The translations under genes were made by a program, and so were the position numbers. 64,000 nt of DNA from Leptolyngbya boryana PCC 6306 (lineage in GTDB: Bacteria > Cyanobacteriota > Cyanobacteriia > Leptolyngbyales > Leptolyngbyaceae): NCBI RefSeq assembly GCF_000353285.1, contig NZ_KB731324.1:4048577-4112576 (forward strand). Direction: 5' to 3'. Shown here piece after piece: positions 51,761-60,691 of this stretch. The notes beneath the pieces are model-generated. The model was not told where the DNA came from. It searched no databases and saw only the letters and a program-made list of their open reading frames with translations. Numbering within the stretch: position 1 is the first letter of the stretch; every line of letters starts with the position of its first letter.

Positions 51761-52657
51761 ATGCGGTTCTTCACAAAGTTAGAGTATTTGCTGCGGGAAA
51801 CGTTTTTAGGATTGCGACGTGGAGGCTGGATGAATTGGGCAGCGGTCAGTATGGTGACTGTGCTGCTGTTTTTGTTCGGAATGAGTTTACAGGCTTCTTG
51901 GCAACTAGAGAGTTTATTAACTCAGTTTGGTAGCCAGCTTGAAGTGTCAGCCTATCTCGAAACCGGGGTGTCAGCAGATGTGTTGCGATCGACTGTTGAG
52001 AGATTTCCTGAAGTTGCGTCAGTTGAGGATGTGACGAAGGAAGAAGCTTGGAGCCGATTGGTAAAAGAACTCGGCTTATCGAATTTGCGAGATGCAACGC
52101 AGCAGCTTGAAGGCAACCCACTGGTCGATGAATTGAAAGTGAAAGCGAGATCGTCGGACGTGGTTCCGGTTCTAGCCGAGAAATTAAAAAAAGTTCGCGG
52201 AGTCGATGAAGTGCAGTACGTGAGTGAAGCCGTGCAGCGGATTGCTCAACTCAACACCGGATTTAATCGAGTCAGTACGGCGATCGTGGGACTACTCACT
52301 GCAACTGCGATCGCCGTGATCAATACGACGATTCGATTTATCGTGGTCGCACGTCGGAAAGAAATCGAGATTATGCAATTAGTTGGCGCAACTCGAAGCT
52401 GGATTTATTTGCCATTTTTGGCGCAGGGAGTCGCATTTGGGATTTTTGGCTCGGCGATCGCATTTGCTCTAATTCAAGCCATTCAAAAACTGATTCGCAA
52501 TCAACTGAGTGGACAAGCTGAGTTTGTCCAATTTCTGACGACGGGAGCCACTCGACCGATCGATTTAATTGCGCTACCTTTAATTTTGCTGACGTTTGGT
52601 GGACTCGTTGGACTCCTAGGTAGTATCTTCGCGGTGCGGCGATTTGCAAAAATTTAG
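51761..52657 (+). CDS. ftsX: Cell division ABC transporter permease FtsX
   Basis: 298 residues from ATG 51761 (MRFFTKLEYLLRETFLGLRR, the conserved cytoplasmic head); the frame is open from 51614 but the added part is not conserved. One helix near 27-49, a ~120-residue extracytoplasmic domain (SAYLETGVSADVLRSTVERF.., DELKVKA), then three helices with the RRKEIEIMQLVGAT motif. FtsX with FtsE controls peptidoglycan hydrolases at division. ftsE is not adjacent. Confidence 0.92.
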   Translation: MRFFTKLEYLLRETFLGLRRGGWMNWAAVSMVTVLLFLFGMSLQASWQLESLLTQFGSQLEVSAYLETGVSADVLRSTVERFPEVASVEDVTKEEAWSRLVKELGLSNLRDATQQLEGNPLVDELKVKARSSDVVPVLAEKLKKVRGVDEVQYVSEAVQRIAQLNTGFNRVSTAIVGLLTATAIAVINTTIRFIVVARRKEIEIMQLVGATRSWIYLPFLAQGVAFGIFGSAIAFALIQAIQKLIRNQLSGQAEFVQFLTTGATRPIDLIALPLILLTFGGLVGLLGSIFAVRRFAKI

Positions 52658-52667
52658 GAGCGATTGA

Positions 52668-53474
52668 ATGAAGTCTCAATGGGACTGTTTGCTGGAAAAT
52701 CTAGGCAGTTGGCATGGATCATTTACTAGATTTTCGCCATCTGGGGAGTTGATTGAAGACGTTCCTTCGATCGTGTCTTTCACGGGACTCAATGACAATC
52801 AAACGATGCGGCAAATTGTCCGCCTAGAGCCAGCAAACCAGCCCGTGAGCGAGAAAGTTCTGGAATACAGTTCTCTCGGTCGAAATATTCTGTTCTTTGA
52901 GAACGGAGCGTTTTCGCTCGGCTCCATTCAGCGCGCGCCCTTTTCCGAATTTGGGGCAGAGTTGGGATTGATTCATGGCGATCGTCGATTGCGCTTAGTT
53001 CAACTCTTTGACAAACAATCGCAGCTTTCTGGACTGACGCTGATTCGCGAAAAGCTTGCAGAATCCGAGACTCCAGAACGTCCGCCCCTTCAAGTTGAAG
53101 ATTTGATCGGAACTTGGAAAGGCGAAGCAACGACGATTTATCCAGATTGGCGATCTCCTGATACTTACACAACAGATTTGAAGGTTTGGCGAGACGGCGA
53201 TCGCTTGAATCAAGAATTACAGTTCGGGCGCACGATCACAACCAGTGCCTTAATTGAAGGAACGATTCTCAAGTTTGACAGTGGCAGTCAGATTGTCATG
53301 CTCCCTGATGGAGCTTCTTCCAATTGCCCAACCGAAGTGAAGTCAGGATATCCCTTTGTTTTAGAAGTAGGTTGGTTATTGCAGCCCGATCTGCGTCAGC
53401 GTTTGATGCGAAGCTACAGCCATAAAGGGGAATGGGTCAGCCTCACCTTAGTCACAGAGCAGAAAATTAGCTGA
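52668..53474 (+). CDS. DUF3598 family protein
   Basis: 268 residues, soluble, starting ten bases after ftsX. Contains two similar beta-rich halves: LLENLGSWHGSFTRFSPSG and DLIGTWKGEATTIYPDW open each half, like lipocalin-type barrels. This pattern is that of cyanobacterial DUF3598, structurally related to the bilin lyase-type CpcS/CpcT fold. Function unproven; a chromophore- or lipid-binding role is possible. The ftsX neighbour gives no clear clue. Confidence 0.82.
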   Translation: MKSQWDCLLENLGSWHGSFTRFSPSGELIEDVPSIVSFTGLNDNQTMRQIVRLEPANQPVSEKVLEYSSLGRNILFFENGAFSLGSIQRAPFSEFGAELGLIHGDRRLRLVQLFDKQSQLSGLTLIREKLAESETPERPPLQVEDLIGTWKGEATTIYPDWRSPDTYTTDLKVWRDGDRLNQELQFGRTITTSALIEGTILKFDSGSQIVMLPDGASSNCPTEVKSGYPFVLEVGWLLQPDLRQRLMRSYSHKGEWVSLTLVTEQKIS

Positions 53475-53500
53475 TAATTGAAGAAACTCTAAAAACAGTT

Positions 53501-54043
53501 ATGGCACTTACCGTTAAGGATTTAGAAGTACTCCAGAAGCACTGCCCTGACTATCGAATGGAGCTAGTGAATGGAGAAATTATTGTTATGAGTCCTTCAG
53601 GTTACGAATCTGATGAAGTTGCAGCCGAAATGATCCGGCAGCTTGGCAATTGGGTCAGACCCAGAAAACTCGGAAGAGTTACAGCTTCGAGTGCGGGTTT
53701 TACCCTGCCGAATTCTGACACCCGCGCTCCAGACGCTTCATTTGTTCAAGCCGAGCGATTACGCCGCAGTCCTCAGAAATTTGCTGAAATCACTCCCGAT
53801 CTCACCGTCGAAGTCAAATCGCCAAGTGATAGTGTTTCAGGACTCAGAAAAAAAATCGATGACTTTCTCAACCTCGGAACTAGAGTCGGACTCTTGATCA
53901 ATCCCGAAAAAGAATGGGTTGAAATTCGTCGCAGTAATCAAGAAGCGATCGTCCTTCACAATGGCGATATCATCACCGTCCCCGAACTTCTCCCCGGTTG
54001 GGAAGTCAAAGTCGAAGATCTTTGGTCACCCAAATTTGATTAA
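53501..54043 (+). CDS. Uma2/DUF820 family putative endonuclease
   Basis: 180 residues of the restriction-endonuclease-like Uma2 fold, very abundant in cyanobacteria. Visible catalytic-type residues are ELVNGEIIVMSP (Glu), DTRAPDASFV (Asp) and DLTVEVKSPSD (Glu-x-Lys). It is intact, with no visible partner gene. Biological role unknown. Confidence 0.9.
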   Translation: MALTVKDLEVLQKHCPDYRMELVNGEIIVMSPSGYESDEVAAEMIRQLGNWVRPRKLGRVTASSAGFTLPNSDTRAPDASFVQAERLRRSPQKFAEITPDLTVEVKSPSDSVSGLRKKIDDFLNLGTRVGLLINPEKEWVEIRRSNQEAIVLHNGDIITVPELLPGWEVKVEDLWSPKFD

Positions 54044-54052
54044 ATCGCTGGA

Positions 54053-54631
54053 TTAAATCAGCGAACACTCTCTCTCCAAAGCCTGCCGCAACAGATCCTT
54101 GTAGCCGCGATTATTAATCACATAAGCGCCAAATCGTTCTAGATGCGGATTCATCATCTGAGCATCAAATAACACAAAATTCCGCGCTCTCAAGTGTTCA
54201 ACCAGCTTCACCATCGCCACTTTCGAGCCATCTGGAATCCGAAAAAACATCGACTCCCCAATAAACGCCCCTCTCAGAGCTAAGCCTAAAATTCCGCCTG
54301 CTAACTTGCCATCTTGCCAAGTTTCAAAGCTATGCGCCCATCCCTCCTGATGGAGCGTCCAATAGATTTCTTTCAAATCATTAGAAATCCAAGTCGTTTC
54401 GCGATTGGCACATCCCTCTACGACTTCCATAAATGCTTTGTTAATCTCAACTGTGAAGCGATTCTGATTCAATACCCGCCGCAGCGACTTGGGATATCTA
54501 AATTGATCGTCGAGGGGAATTAGAGTCCGTTCGCGGCTGGTATACCAAGCTAAATCTTTACCTGACTCATCAGACATTAAAAAATAGCCTTGAGCATAGC
54601 CTTCGAGAATCGAGGACACATCGACTTGCAT
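54053..54631 (-). CDS. aat: Leucyl/phenylalanyl-tRNA-protein transferase
   Basis: 192 residues, the shorter cyanobacterial length (E. coli about 234). Family segments: [68 protein letters not shown] and [15 protein letters not shown]. Adds Leu/Phe to N-terminal Lys/Arg of proteins and marks them for Clp degradation (N-degron pathway). Confidence 0.95.
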   Translation of the reverse strand: MQVDVSSILEGYAQGYFLMSDESGKDLAWYTSRERTLIPLDDQFRYPKSLRRVLNQNRFTVEINKAFMEVVEGCANRETTWISNDLKEIYWTLHQEGWAHSFETWQDGKLAGGILGLALRGAFIGESMFFRIPDGSKVAMVKLVEHLRARNFVLFDAQMMNPHLERFGAYVINNRGYKDLLRQALERECSLI

Positions 54632-54709
54632 AACCTGGCTCCGGGGAGGCTTTGAAATAAAGAATCTACGATATAGTTTGAATTATCTTGTTAGTCTGGG
54701 GAACGCACA

Positions 54710-55039
54710 ATGGTCGAACCCATTCCACCAATCACATTACCGCCTGCAAAACATCCGGAGCAGGAGGCGGTTTGGCTACAAGCGAAATTGCAACAGTGGC
54801 TCGATGAAGAGTTTCTTCCAGAACCCGCAAATCATCGAATTGCAGAACGCGCCGCTCAAATTTATATGCGTCAACGCATGGAAGACGAAAACGATCTCGG
54901 ATCGCTGGTGATCGCGATTATTTCAGAGATGCAGGCGTATGATTTTTCTGACAGTTTTTATGGTGAATTTGCGATCGCCAACGCAGTGAGTGATCTGTTA
55001 ATGGATAGCTTAGGCATCGATCGCTGTTGCGGACAATAG
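54710..55039 (+). CDS. Conserved cyanobacterial hypothetical protein
   Basis: 109 residues, acidic, mostly helical (KLQQWLDEEFLPEPANHRIA, AAQIYMRQRMEDENDLGS), ending CCGQ. No domain recognised, no signal or membrane helix. Stands alone between aat (divergent) and rpsN (convergent). The coding character and clean start suggest it is real. Confidence 0.68.
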   Translation: MVEPIPPITLPPAKHPEQEAVWLQAKLQQWLDEEFLPEPANHRIAERAAQIYMRQRMEDENDLGSLVIAIISEMQAYDFSDSFYGEFAIANAVSDLLMDSLGIDRCCGQ

Positions 55040-55045
55040 AATTTC

Positions 55046-55089
55046 GGATTTTGGACTGCAAGCCTGTGATCTTACGACATCCAAAATCC
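55046..55089. repeat. Inverted repeat between convergent genes
   Basis: GGATTTTGGA (55046-55055) and TCCAAAATCC (55080-55089), a common cyanobacterial spacer palindrome. It may act as a two-way transcription barrier for the hypothetical gene and rpsN. Confidence 0.6.
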
Positions 55090-55105
55090 AAACTCTAAAC
55101 TCGTC

Positions 55106-55408
55106 TTACCAACTTGACTTAACCACACCCGGCAACAATCCCGCGTGTGCCATTTCGCGAATGCAGTGGCGTGACAGCCCGAAATCACGATAAACGCCTC
55201 TCGGACGACCGGTTGCCCAGCAGCGATTCCGCACCCGAACTTTTGCACTGTTGCGGGGAAGCTGTTGAATTTTGCGGTGAATCTCCAGCTTTTCAGATTG
55301 AGACGTAGCTGCCGCAAACTGCTCTTTCAAAGCTGCACGCTTTTCGGCGTACTTCTCAACGAGACGTTCGCGCTTTCTCTCGCGCTCAACCATGCTCTTC
55401 TTAGCCAT
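55106..55408 (-). CDS. rpsN: 30S ribosomal protein S14
   Basis: 100 residues from ATG 55408 ([20 protein letters not shown]); the frame runs to 55459, but S14 begins MAKKS. The C-terminal [20 protein letters not shown] and [17 protein letters not shown] are those of the zinc-free (C-minus) long S14. Sits in the small-subunit head. Confidence 0.97.
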   Translation of the reverse strand: MAKKSMVERERKRERLVEKYAEKRAALKEQFAAATSQSEKLEIHRKIQQLPRNSAKVRVRNRCWATGRPRGVYRDFGLSRHCIREMAHAGLLPGVVKSSW

Positions 55409-55479
55409 GAATGAATTTTGAACCCTTTGATAAAAGACACTATTTTTGATTCTACTCAATAATGCTCGTTTCTAGTGAG

Positions 55480-56166
55480 TCAATTTCTAGATAAATTCGC
55501 AACCTTCTTCGCGGGCTGCCCAACATGGGCGGAAGGGCAGATATCGACGAGAACACAGCGATCGCATTGCGGACTGCGCGCATTACAAACGGCACGCCCA
55601 TGATAAACCAAGCGGATCGACCAATTCTCCCAATCGGGTTGGGGTAATAGTTTCATCAAATCCTGCTCAATTTTGACGGGTTCTGTATGTTTGGTTAACC
55701 CGAATCGATACGATAATCGCTTCACGTGGGTATCGACCGTTACGCCCAGATTTACACCAAAGGCATGAGCCGAAACCACGTTTGCCGTTTTGCGGGCAAC
55801 CCCAGGCAGGCTCGTCAAATCTTTCATGGAGCGCGGAACTTCTCCCCCGAATTTTTCCATGATCATTTGACAAGCTGCTTGGATATTTTTGGCTTTGTTG
55901 CGATAAAAGCCCGTCGATCGCACTAAGGTTTCTAACTCAGAAACGTCAGCGCCTGCCAATGCCGCCGCATCAGGAAAACGGCGAAACAAGGCAGGCGTTA
56001 CGGTATTGACTCGTTCATCGGTGCATTGAGCCGCAAGGATCGTTGCTACCATCAGTTGAACCGGAGTTTCATAATCTAAAGTACAAGGAGCTTCTGGGTA
56101 AAGCTGTTTGAGCCGCGCCAGAATTTCTAAGGCTCGTTGTTTTTTTGCGGAAATTCGACTTGTCAC
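55480..56166 (-). CDS. nth: Endonuclease III
   Basis: 228 residues, GTG start overlapping the rseP stop (GTGA). The helix-hairpin-helix LPGVARKTANVVSAHAFG contains the catalytic Lys. The catalytic Asp is in VDTHVKRLSYRFGL, and the [4Fe-4S] cluster is in C-x6-C-x2-C-x5-C (CNARSPQCDRCVLVDIC). Removes oxidised pyrimidines and nicks abasic sites in base-excision repair. Confidence 0.96.
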   Translation of the reverse strand: MTSRISAKKQRALEILARLKQLYPEAPCTLDYETPVQLMVATILAAQCTDERVNTVTPALFRRFPDAAALAGADVSELETLVRSTGFYRNKAKNIQAACQMIMEKFGGEVPRSMKDLTSLPGVARKTANVVSAHAFGVNLGVTVDTHVKRLSYRFGLTKHTEPVKIEQDLMKLLPQPDWENWSIRLVYHGRAVCNARSPQCDRCVLVDICPSAHVGQPAKKVANLSRN

Positions 56167-57251
56167 TGTGGAATGAGATTCACCGTGTCACGGATGATCA
56201 GAAAAACGCCTAATCCCAGTAATAGCACTAATCCGGTCTGCATTACGCCGTCTTGGATTTTGGAAGGAACGGGTTTTCCTCGCAGTCCTTCGACGAGCAG
56301 AAACGCCAGTTGACCGCCATCTAATGCAGGCAGAGGCAAGATGTTAATAATCGCCAAGTTAATGCTGATCAGAGCCGTGAAGTTGAACAAACTCGCAAAA
56401 TCGGTTTGGGCAATTCTCGCTCCGGTTGCCACGATCGCGACTGGTCCTGCGACTTGCTCAGCGGTATTTCTAAAATTGCTCAGGAGTTGTCCAAATCCGC
56501 CAACGGTCAAGACCACAATGCGCTGAAACTCATTTGATGCCATTGTGAAAACCGCGATCGGGTTAGACGGATGTTTGTAATAAACAACCTTCCCGTTCGG
56601 CTGCGTCTTGAAATGCGGCTGTAATTTGACTCCAATTTTGCCTTTCCCGCTTTCATCTTTGGGAGTCAAAGTGACGTTAACGGGCTGTCCTTTCCGCTCG
56701 ATCGAGAGTTGCAGTGGTGTTCCTGGACTCGATTCGATCGTTTGCCGCAACGTATTCATTGCCGTTTCCGATGCACCGAGAGGCTTGCCATTAATAGCGG
56801 TGACGACATCCCCGTTTTGCACACCTGCTGCGGCTGCAACACCTTCAGCGATCGCTTCTGGCACGATTACGCCAGGATTGTAGTCGATCGTCGGCAGTCC
56901 GACGAATGCCATCTGTCCGACCAGGATGAAATACGCAAAAACGAGGTTTGCGATTACCCCTGCGCTGATCACAATTGCGCGATCGAGCACCGGACGATTT
57001 TTTAACAAATTCGGATCATTGGGCGGAATAGTGCTGTCTGGATCATCATCGGGAAAGCCAACAAATCCGCCCAGTGGCAAAGCCCTGAGTGCATATTCTG
57101 TCTGCTCGCCTTGATATTTCCACAGAATCGGACCAAATCCGATCGAGAATCGATTCGCGTAGATACCTTGAAGTCTTGCTGCAAGGAAGTGACCGAGTTC
57201 ATGAACAAAAATCAGAACCGCTAAAAGAAGGATTACCGCCAGAACAGACAT
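56163..57251 (-). CDS. rseP: Site-2 protease family zinc metalloprotease RseP
   Basis: 362 residues with four membrane helices. The zinc-binding HELGHF is near residue 18-23, and LPALDGGQ supplies the third ligand. One PDZ domain lies in between (about 125-215: PEAIAEGVAAAAGVQNGD..), where E. coli RseP has two. Cleaves anti-sigma factors and signal-peptide remnants in the membrane. Coupled to nth by a four-base overlap. Confidence 0.95.
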   Translation of the reverse strand: MSVLAVILLLAVLIFVHELGHFLAARLQGIYANRFSIGFGPILWKYQGEQTEYALRALPLGGFVGFPDDDPDSTIPPNDPNLLKNRPVLDRAIVISAGVIANLVFAYFILVGQMAFVGLPTIDYNPGVIVPEAIAEGVAAAAGVQNGDVVTAINGKPLGASETAMNTLRQTIESSPGTPLQLSIERKGQPVNVTLTPKDESGKGKIGVKLQPHFKTQPNGKVVYYKHPSNPIAVFTMASNEFQRIVVLTVGGFGQLLSNFRNTAEQVAGPVAIVATGARIAQTDFASLFNFTALISINLAIINILPLPALDGGQLAFLLVEGLRGKPVPSKIQDGVMQTGLVLLLGLGVFLIIRDTVNLIPQ

Positions 57252-57429
57252 AAGCAGTGAGATTAAGCCACGATGAGATACGTTCTCTCTATTCTAAAGG
57301 GTTAATCTTGTCGTCATGGAGTCTGCGTCAAGAAATCCGATAAAAGGAGTAGATGAGTCATGCAAAAGAATCGCGATCGTACGTCTCCCCCATCTCCCCA
57401 CTCCCCGCAAAATCAATAATCCCCCCTTC

Positions 57430-58689
57430 TCAACACCCTGCCTTCCGACCATCCGGCATCGTTGCTTGGCAGAAGTTGGTAAACTCAAGCTGAATGCCGT
57501 TCAGTCGCACCTTGTCTAGATTTGCTTGGGAAAAATTGGTTCGAGTGAGATTTGCATAACTGAGATTTCCATCACTGAGATCGGCTTTGGTTAAGTTTGC
57601 CTCCGTCAGGTTCGCATGAGTGAGATTTGCACCCTTCAGATTGGCTTCACTTAGGTTGGCTCGATTCAAGACCGCATGACTTAGGTCTGCACCGCTGAAG
57701 TCAATGCCTTGCAAATTTAATCCGCTTAAATTGACTCCTTTGAGATTGACTCCACGTAATTTCAATCCTTGCATTTGGATGCTTTGGAAGTTACTGTGTG
57801 CGAGATCGGCTCGACTCAGATCCGCTCCGCGTAGATTCGCTCCTGTTAGCTCTACGCCGATCAGTTTGGCATCGCGAAGATCAGCCATGAATAGGTTACT
57901 TCCTCGCAATTGACTTTGCTCAATGCGGCTATGGGTCAGCGTCGATCGCATTAAATTCGCTGCATTCAAATTACTTTCAGTCAAACGAATGCCGCTGAGG
58001 TAAGCATGACTTAAATCCGCTTGGCTGAGATTTGTTTTTTGAAAAATAGCGTTACGTAAATCCGTTGCTCGAAGATTCGATCGCTGTAAGTTTGCTGCGA
58101 CAAAACTCGCATTCTTCAAATCACTGATGAAAAAGCTGGTTCGATTTAACTGTGCTGAATCTAAGATTGCATCCGTGATCAGTGCATCTTCCAGCGTCGC
58201 TCGTTCTAGATTGGCTCCAGTAAGATTTGCATTTCTCAAATCTGCTCCATTGAGATTTGCGCCTGCTAAATCTACTTTTTGTAAATCCGTAACTTCTCTA
58301 GGACGATTGATCAATTGATGTACTAACCGCCATTTCTCAGCTAAGACCGTACGATCGCTAAATCTAACTTGCTTAAGCTGCGCACCTTCGAGATGAGCCT
58401 TATCTAAATCAGCATCTTCTAAGTTGGCACCTCGCAGGTCAGCATTCGTGAGATTTGCTTGATTGAGAAATGCACCCCGAAGATCGCCATCCCGTAAATT
58501 CGCACCTCGGAGATTTGCCCCTTGTAACTGTGCGCCTCGCAGATAAAAGCCTCGTAAATCCGCATTTTCTAGGTTGCATCCAGCACATTGCCGAGTTTCT
58601 TTTAACTGTTTGATATGTTCTGGTTTTGCTGCCATAGCGGATGTACAGAGCATTGCAAAACCAATCAGAGCCAGGAGCATTGTTTTCAT
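57430..58689 (-). CDS. Secreted pentapeptide-repeat protein
   Basis: 419 residues from ATG 58689 (MKTMLLALIGFAMLCTSAMA, a clear signal peptide); the frame continues to 58737. After two Cys (QCAGCNLENADL) the rest is A(D/N)LxX pentapeptide repeats forming a right-handed quadrilateral helix. One non-repeat break lies near residues 110-150 (RTVLAEKWRLVHQLINRP). The signal peptide puts it in the periplasm or lumen. Many cyanobacteria have such lumenal proteins of unknown role. The 3' end runs into a C-rich spacer. Confidence 0.85.
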   Translation of the reverse strand: MKTMLLALIGFAMLCTSAMAAKPEHIKQLKETRQCAGCNLENADLRGFYLRGAQLQGANLRGANLRDGDLRGAFLNQANLTNADLRGANLEDADLDKAHLEGAQLKQVRFSDRTVLAEKWRLVHQLINRPREVTDLQKVDLAGANLNGADLRNANLTGANLERATLEDALITDAILDSAQLNRTSFFISDLKNASFVAANLQRSNLRATDLRNAIFQKTNLSQADLSHAYLSGIRLTESNLNAANLMRSTLTHSRIEQSQLRGSNLFMADLRDAKLIGVELTGANLRGADLSRADLAHSNFQSIQMQGLKLRGVNLKGVNLSGLNLQGIDFSGADLSHAVLNRANLSEANLKGANLTHANLTEANLTKADLSDGNLSYANLTRTNFSQANLDKVRLNGIQLEFTNFCQATMPDGRKAGC

Positions 58690-58783
58690 CGTATATTTAC
58701 TCAAAAATGCTTGAATTTGAGTGCCCAGAGCTACCATGTTACTGTGGATAAACTTGACCAGAACAAAGTTCTAAAAACTGATC

Positions 58784-60499
58784 ATGCAGGATATTCTTCG
58801 CCTTCTTAGTGCTGGTTTGTGGATGGCTGCGATGCAGGTCGCCTTGTCTTTTCCGGCAATTGCACTTCAAGATAAACTGAAAGACTTTGATTACTGGTCA
58901 AATCTATGTGGGTTACTTGCCGATTCAGAAAAGTATGAGGAAGCTTTAGCTGCTTGTGAACAAGCGATCGTACTCCGTCCAAAAGATGCTGGAATTTGGG
59001 CAGAGCATAGCAATGTCTTGTTAAAGCTGAAAAAATATCCTGATGCGATCGCATCTGCCGATCGCGCTTTAAAGTTTGACCCAAAAATATCCCTCGCGAT
59101 GACCTATCGATGTATGGCGTTTTCAGCGTTAAATCGCCAGGATGAAGGACTTGATAACTGTAACCAAGCGCTCAAAGTCGATGGAAACTGGGGACGCAAA
59201 TCACCTTATCTAGCTTGGTTAAATCGCGGCATGATTTTGAGCAAGCAAGGGCAATTTGAGCAAGCTCTGAATGCTTACGATCGCACATTACTGCTAGAAG
59301 AAAAAGATTCAATTACTTTGGCATATCGCTGTGAAACATTAACGCAGTTGAAACGCTACGAAGATGCGGTTATCTCTTGTCAAACTGCTTTAGCTGGAAA
59401 TGGACGTTGGGGAGATAAGAGTCCTGCATTTGCTTGGTATCATGCGGGAAATGCCTATCGGTTATCGAATCAGTTGACTTCTGCGATCGCGGCTTTTGAT
59501 CAAGCGATTAAGTTTGATGCAAATGATGCCTTAACTTGGAATGCTCAAGCTCTGGTTTTAGAAGAGTTAGATCGAACTGCTGAAGCACTCACATCTTACA
59601 ATCGAGCGATTCAACTGAAAGAGAAATTATCAGTGGCATTGGTCGGACGCTGTGCCATGTTGAATCGCTTGCGACAGTTTAAAGAAGCATTGACAGCCTG
59701 TGATCAAGCGATTCAGGGAGATGGACGGTGGGGACGATGGGGCGCAGCTCAAGCTTGGGATCAGCGTGGACAAGCTTTGTTGAATTTAGGACAAGCAGAA
59801 GAAGCATTAGCATCAGCAAATCGAGCCGTTGGGATTGCTCCAACCTATGCAGAAGCTTGGAGCAATCGTAGTGTTGCACTGTGGGTTCTACAGCGATATC
59901 CAGAAGCGATCGCGGCGACTCAAGAAGCGATTCGGCTCGATCCAACTTATGTCTCGGCTTGGTTTAATCGAGCAACGATTCTCAGAGCAACCAAAAATTA
60001 TGCAGATGCCGTCATAGCATACGATCAAGTTTTGAAATTAAATCCGCGCCACGTTTCTGCTTGGGCAAATCGAAGTGCCGTACTCTGGCATTTGAGACAG
60101 TATGAACAAGCTTTAGATTCAGCCGATCGCGCGATCGCATTAGATTCGCAATTCATTCCATCTTGGTTTAATCGTGCGATCGCACTTACTGCGATGAACA
60201 AGTACAGAGATGCAATTGTAGCTTACGACCGAGTGTTGAAGCTCAATCCGAAAAGTGCAGAAGCAATGACGGGGAAAGGTGTTGCATTGTGGAATTTGAA
60301 ACAATATCCAGAGGCACAGGCAACTTTGCAAGCTTCGTTGAAATTAAATCCGAATCAAGCGATCGCGCAATCGACTTTAAAGTTGGTGATTGCAGAAGAG
60401 CAACGAGCTAAGCAACCGAAAGTTTGTGTTGATAAAAGTAAACCTTGCGAGCCAAATCAAGCTCTTGATCCGTCATTGCCGAAGTTCTCTTCTCCGTAA
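58784..60499 (+). CDS. Secreted TPR-repeat protein
   Basis: 571 residues. Signal peptide about 1-28 (ending PAIA), then about 14 tetratricopeptide repeats with YxxAxxxxxxAIxLxP signatures. Three of the early repeats are interrupted by a Trp-rich insert (GNWGRKSPYLAW, GRWGDKSPAFAW, GRWGRWGAAQAW), giving a longer composite unit of about 76 residues. The tail holds two Cys (VCVDKSKPCE). Probably an extracytoplasmic scaffold; partner unknown. Divergent from the pentapeptide gene across about 90 bases. Confidence 0.87.
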   Translation: MQDILRLLSAGLWMAAMQVALSFPAIALQDKLKDFDYWSNLCGLLADSEKYEEALAACEQAIVLRPKDAGIWAEHSNVLLKLKKYPDAIASADRALKFDPKISLAMTYRCMAFSALNRQDEGLDNCNQALKVDGNWGRKSPYLAWLNRGMILSKQGQFEQALNAYDRTLLLEEKDSITLAYRCETLTQLKRYEDAVISCQTALAGNGRWGDKSPAFAWYHAGNAYRLSNQLTSAIAAFDQAIKFDANDALTWNAQALVLEELDRTAEALTSYNRAIQLKEKLSVALVGRCAMLNRLRQFKEALTACDQAIQGDGRWGRWGAAQAWDQRGQALLNLGQAEEALASANRAVGIAPTYAEAWSNRSVALWVLQRYPEAIAATQEAIRLDPTYVSAWFNRATILRATKNYADAVIAYDQVLKLNPRHVSAWANRSAVLWHLRQYEQALDSADRAIALDSQFIPSWFNRAIALTAMNKYRDAIVAYDRVLKLNPKSAEAMTGKGVALWNLKQYPEAQATLQASLKLNPNQAIAQSTLKLVIAEEQRAKQPKVCVDKSKPCEPNQALDPSLPKFSSP

Positions 60500-60691
60500 C
60501 TTCTTCGTGACAAGAAATCTTTCGTCTTCAAGATTTTTGGAATCTAACGGAATTTTCAGTTCTCAATCAACTCGGCAGATCGATATTTCGATCGCGAAAT
60601 TTAAGTATAAATAAGAACACTCATAATTTACGGCAGTAACCAGTAGGCTTAGGAAGCATTTCCTAGAAATTGCGAGTTCTTAAGAGCTTAC

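Noticed and set aside
53501-54043. Uma2-family gene as part of a defence system
   Set aside because: The family is very common in cyanobacterial genomes, and there are no partner defence genes beside it.
58743-58751. TTATCCACA (minus strand) DnaA-box consensus upstream of the TPR gene
   Set aside because: Single isolated box with no others nearby; the dnaN-side cluster is far stronger.
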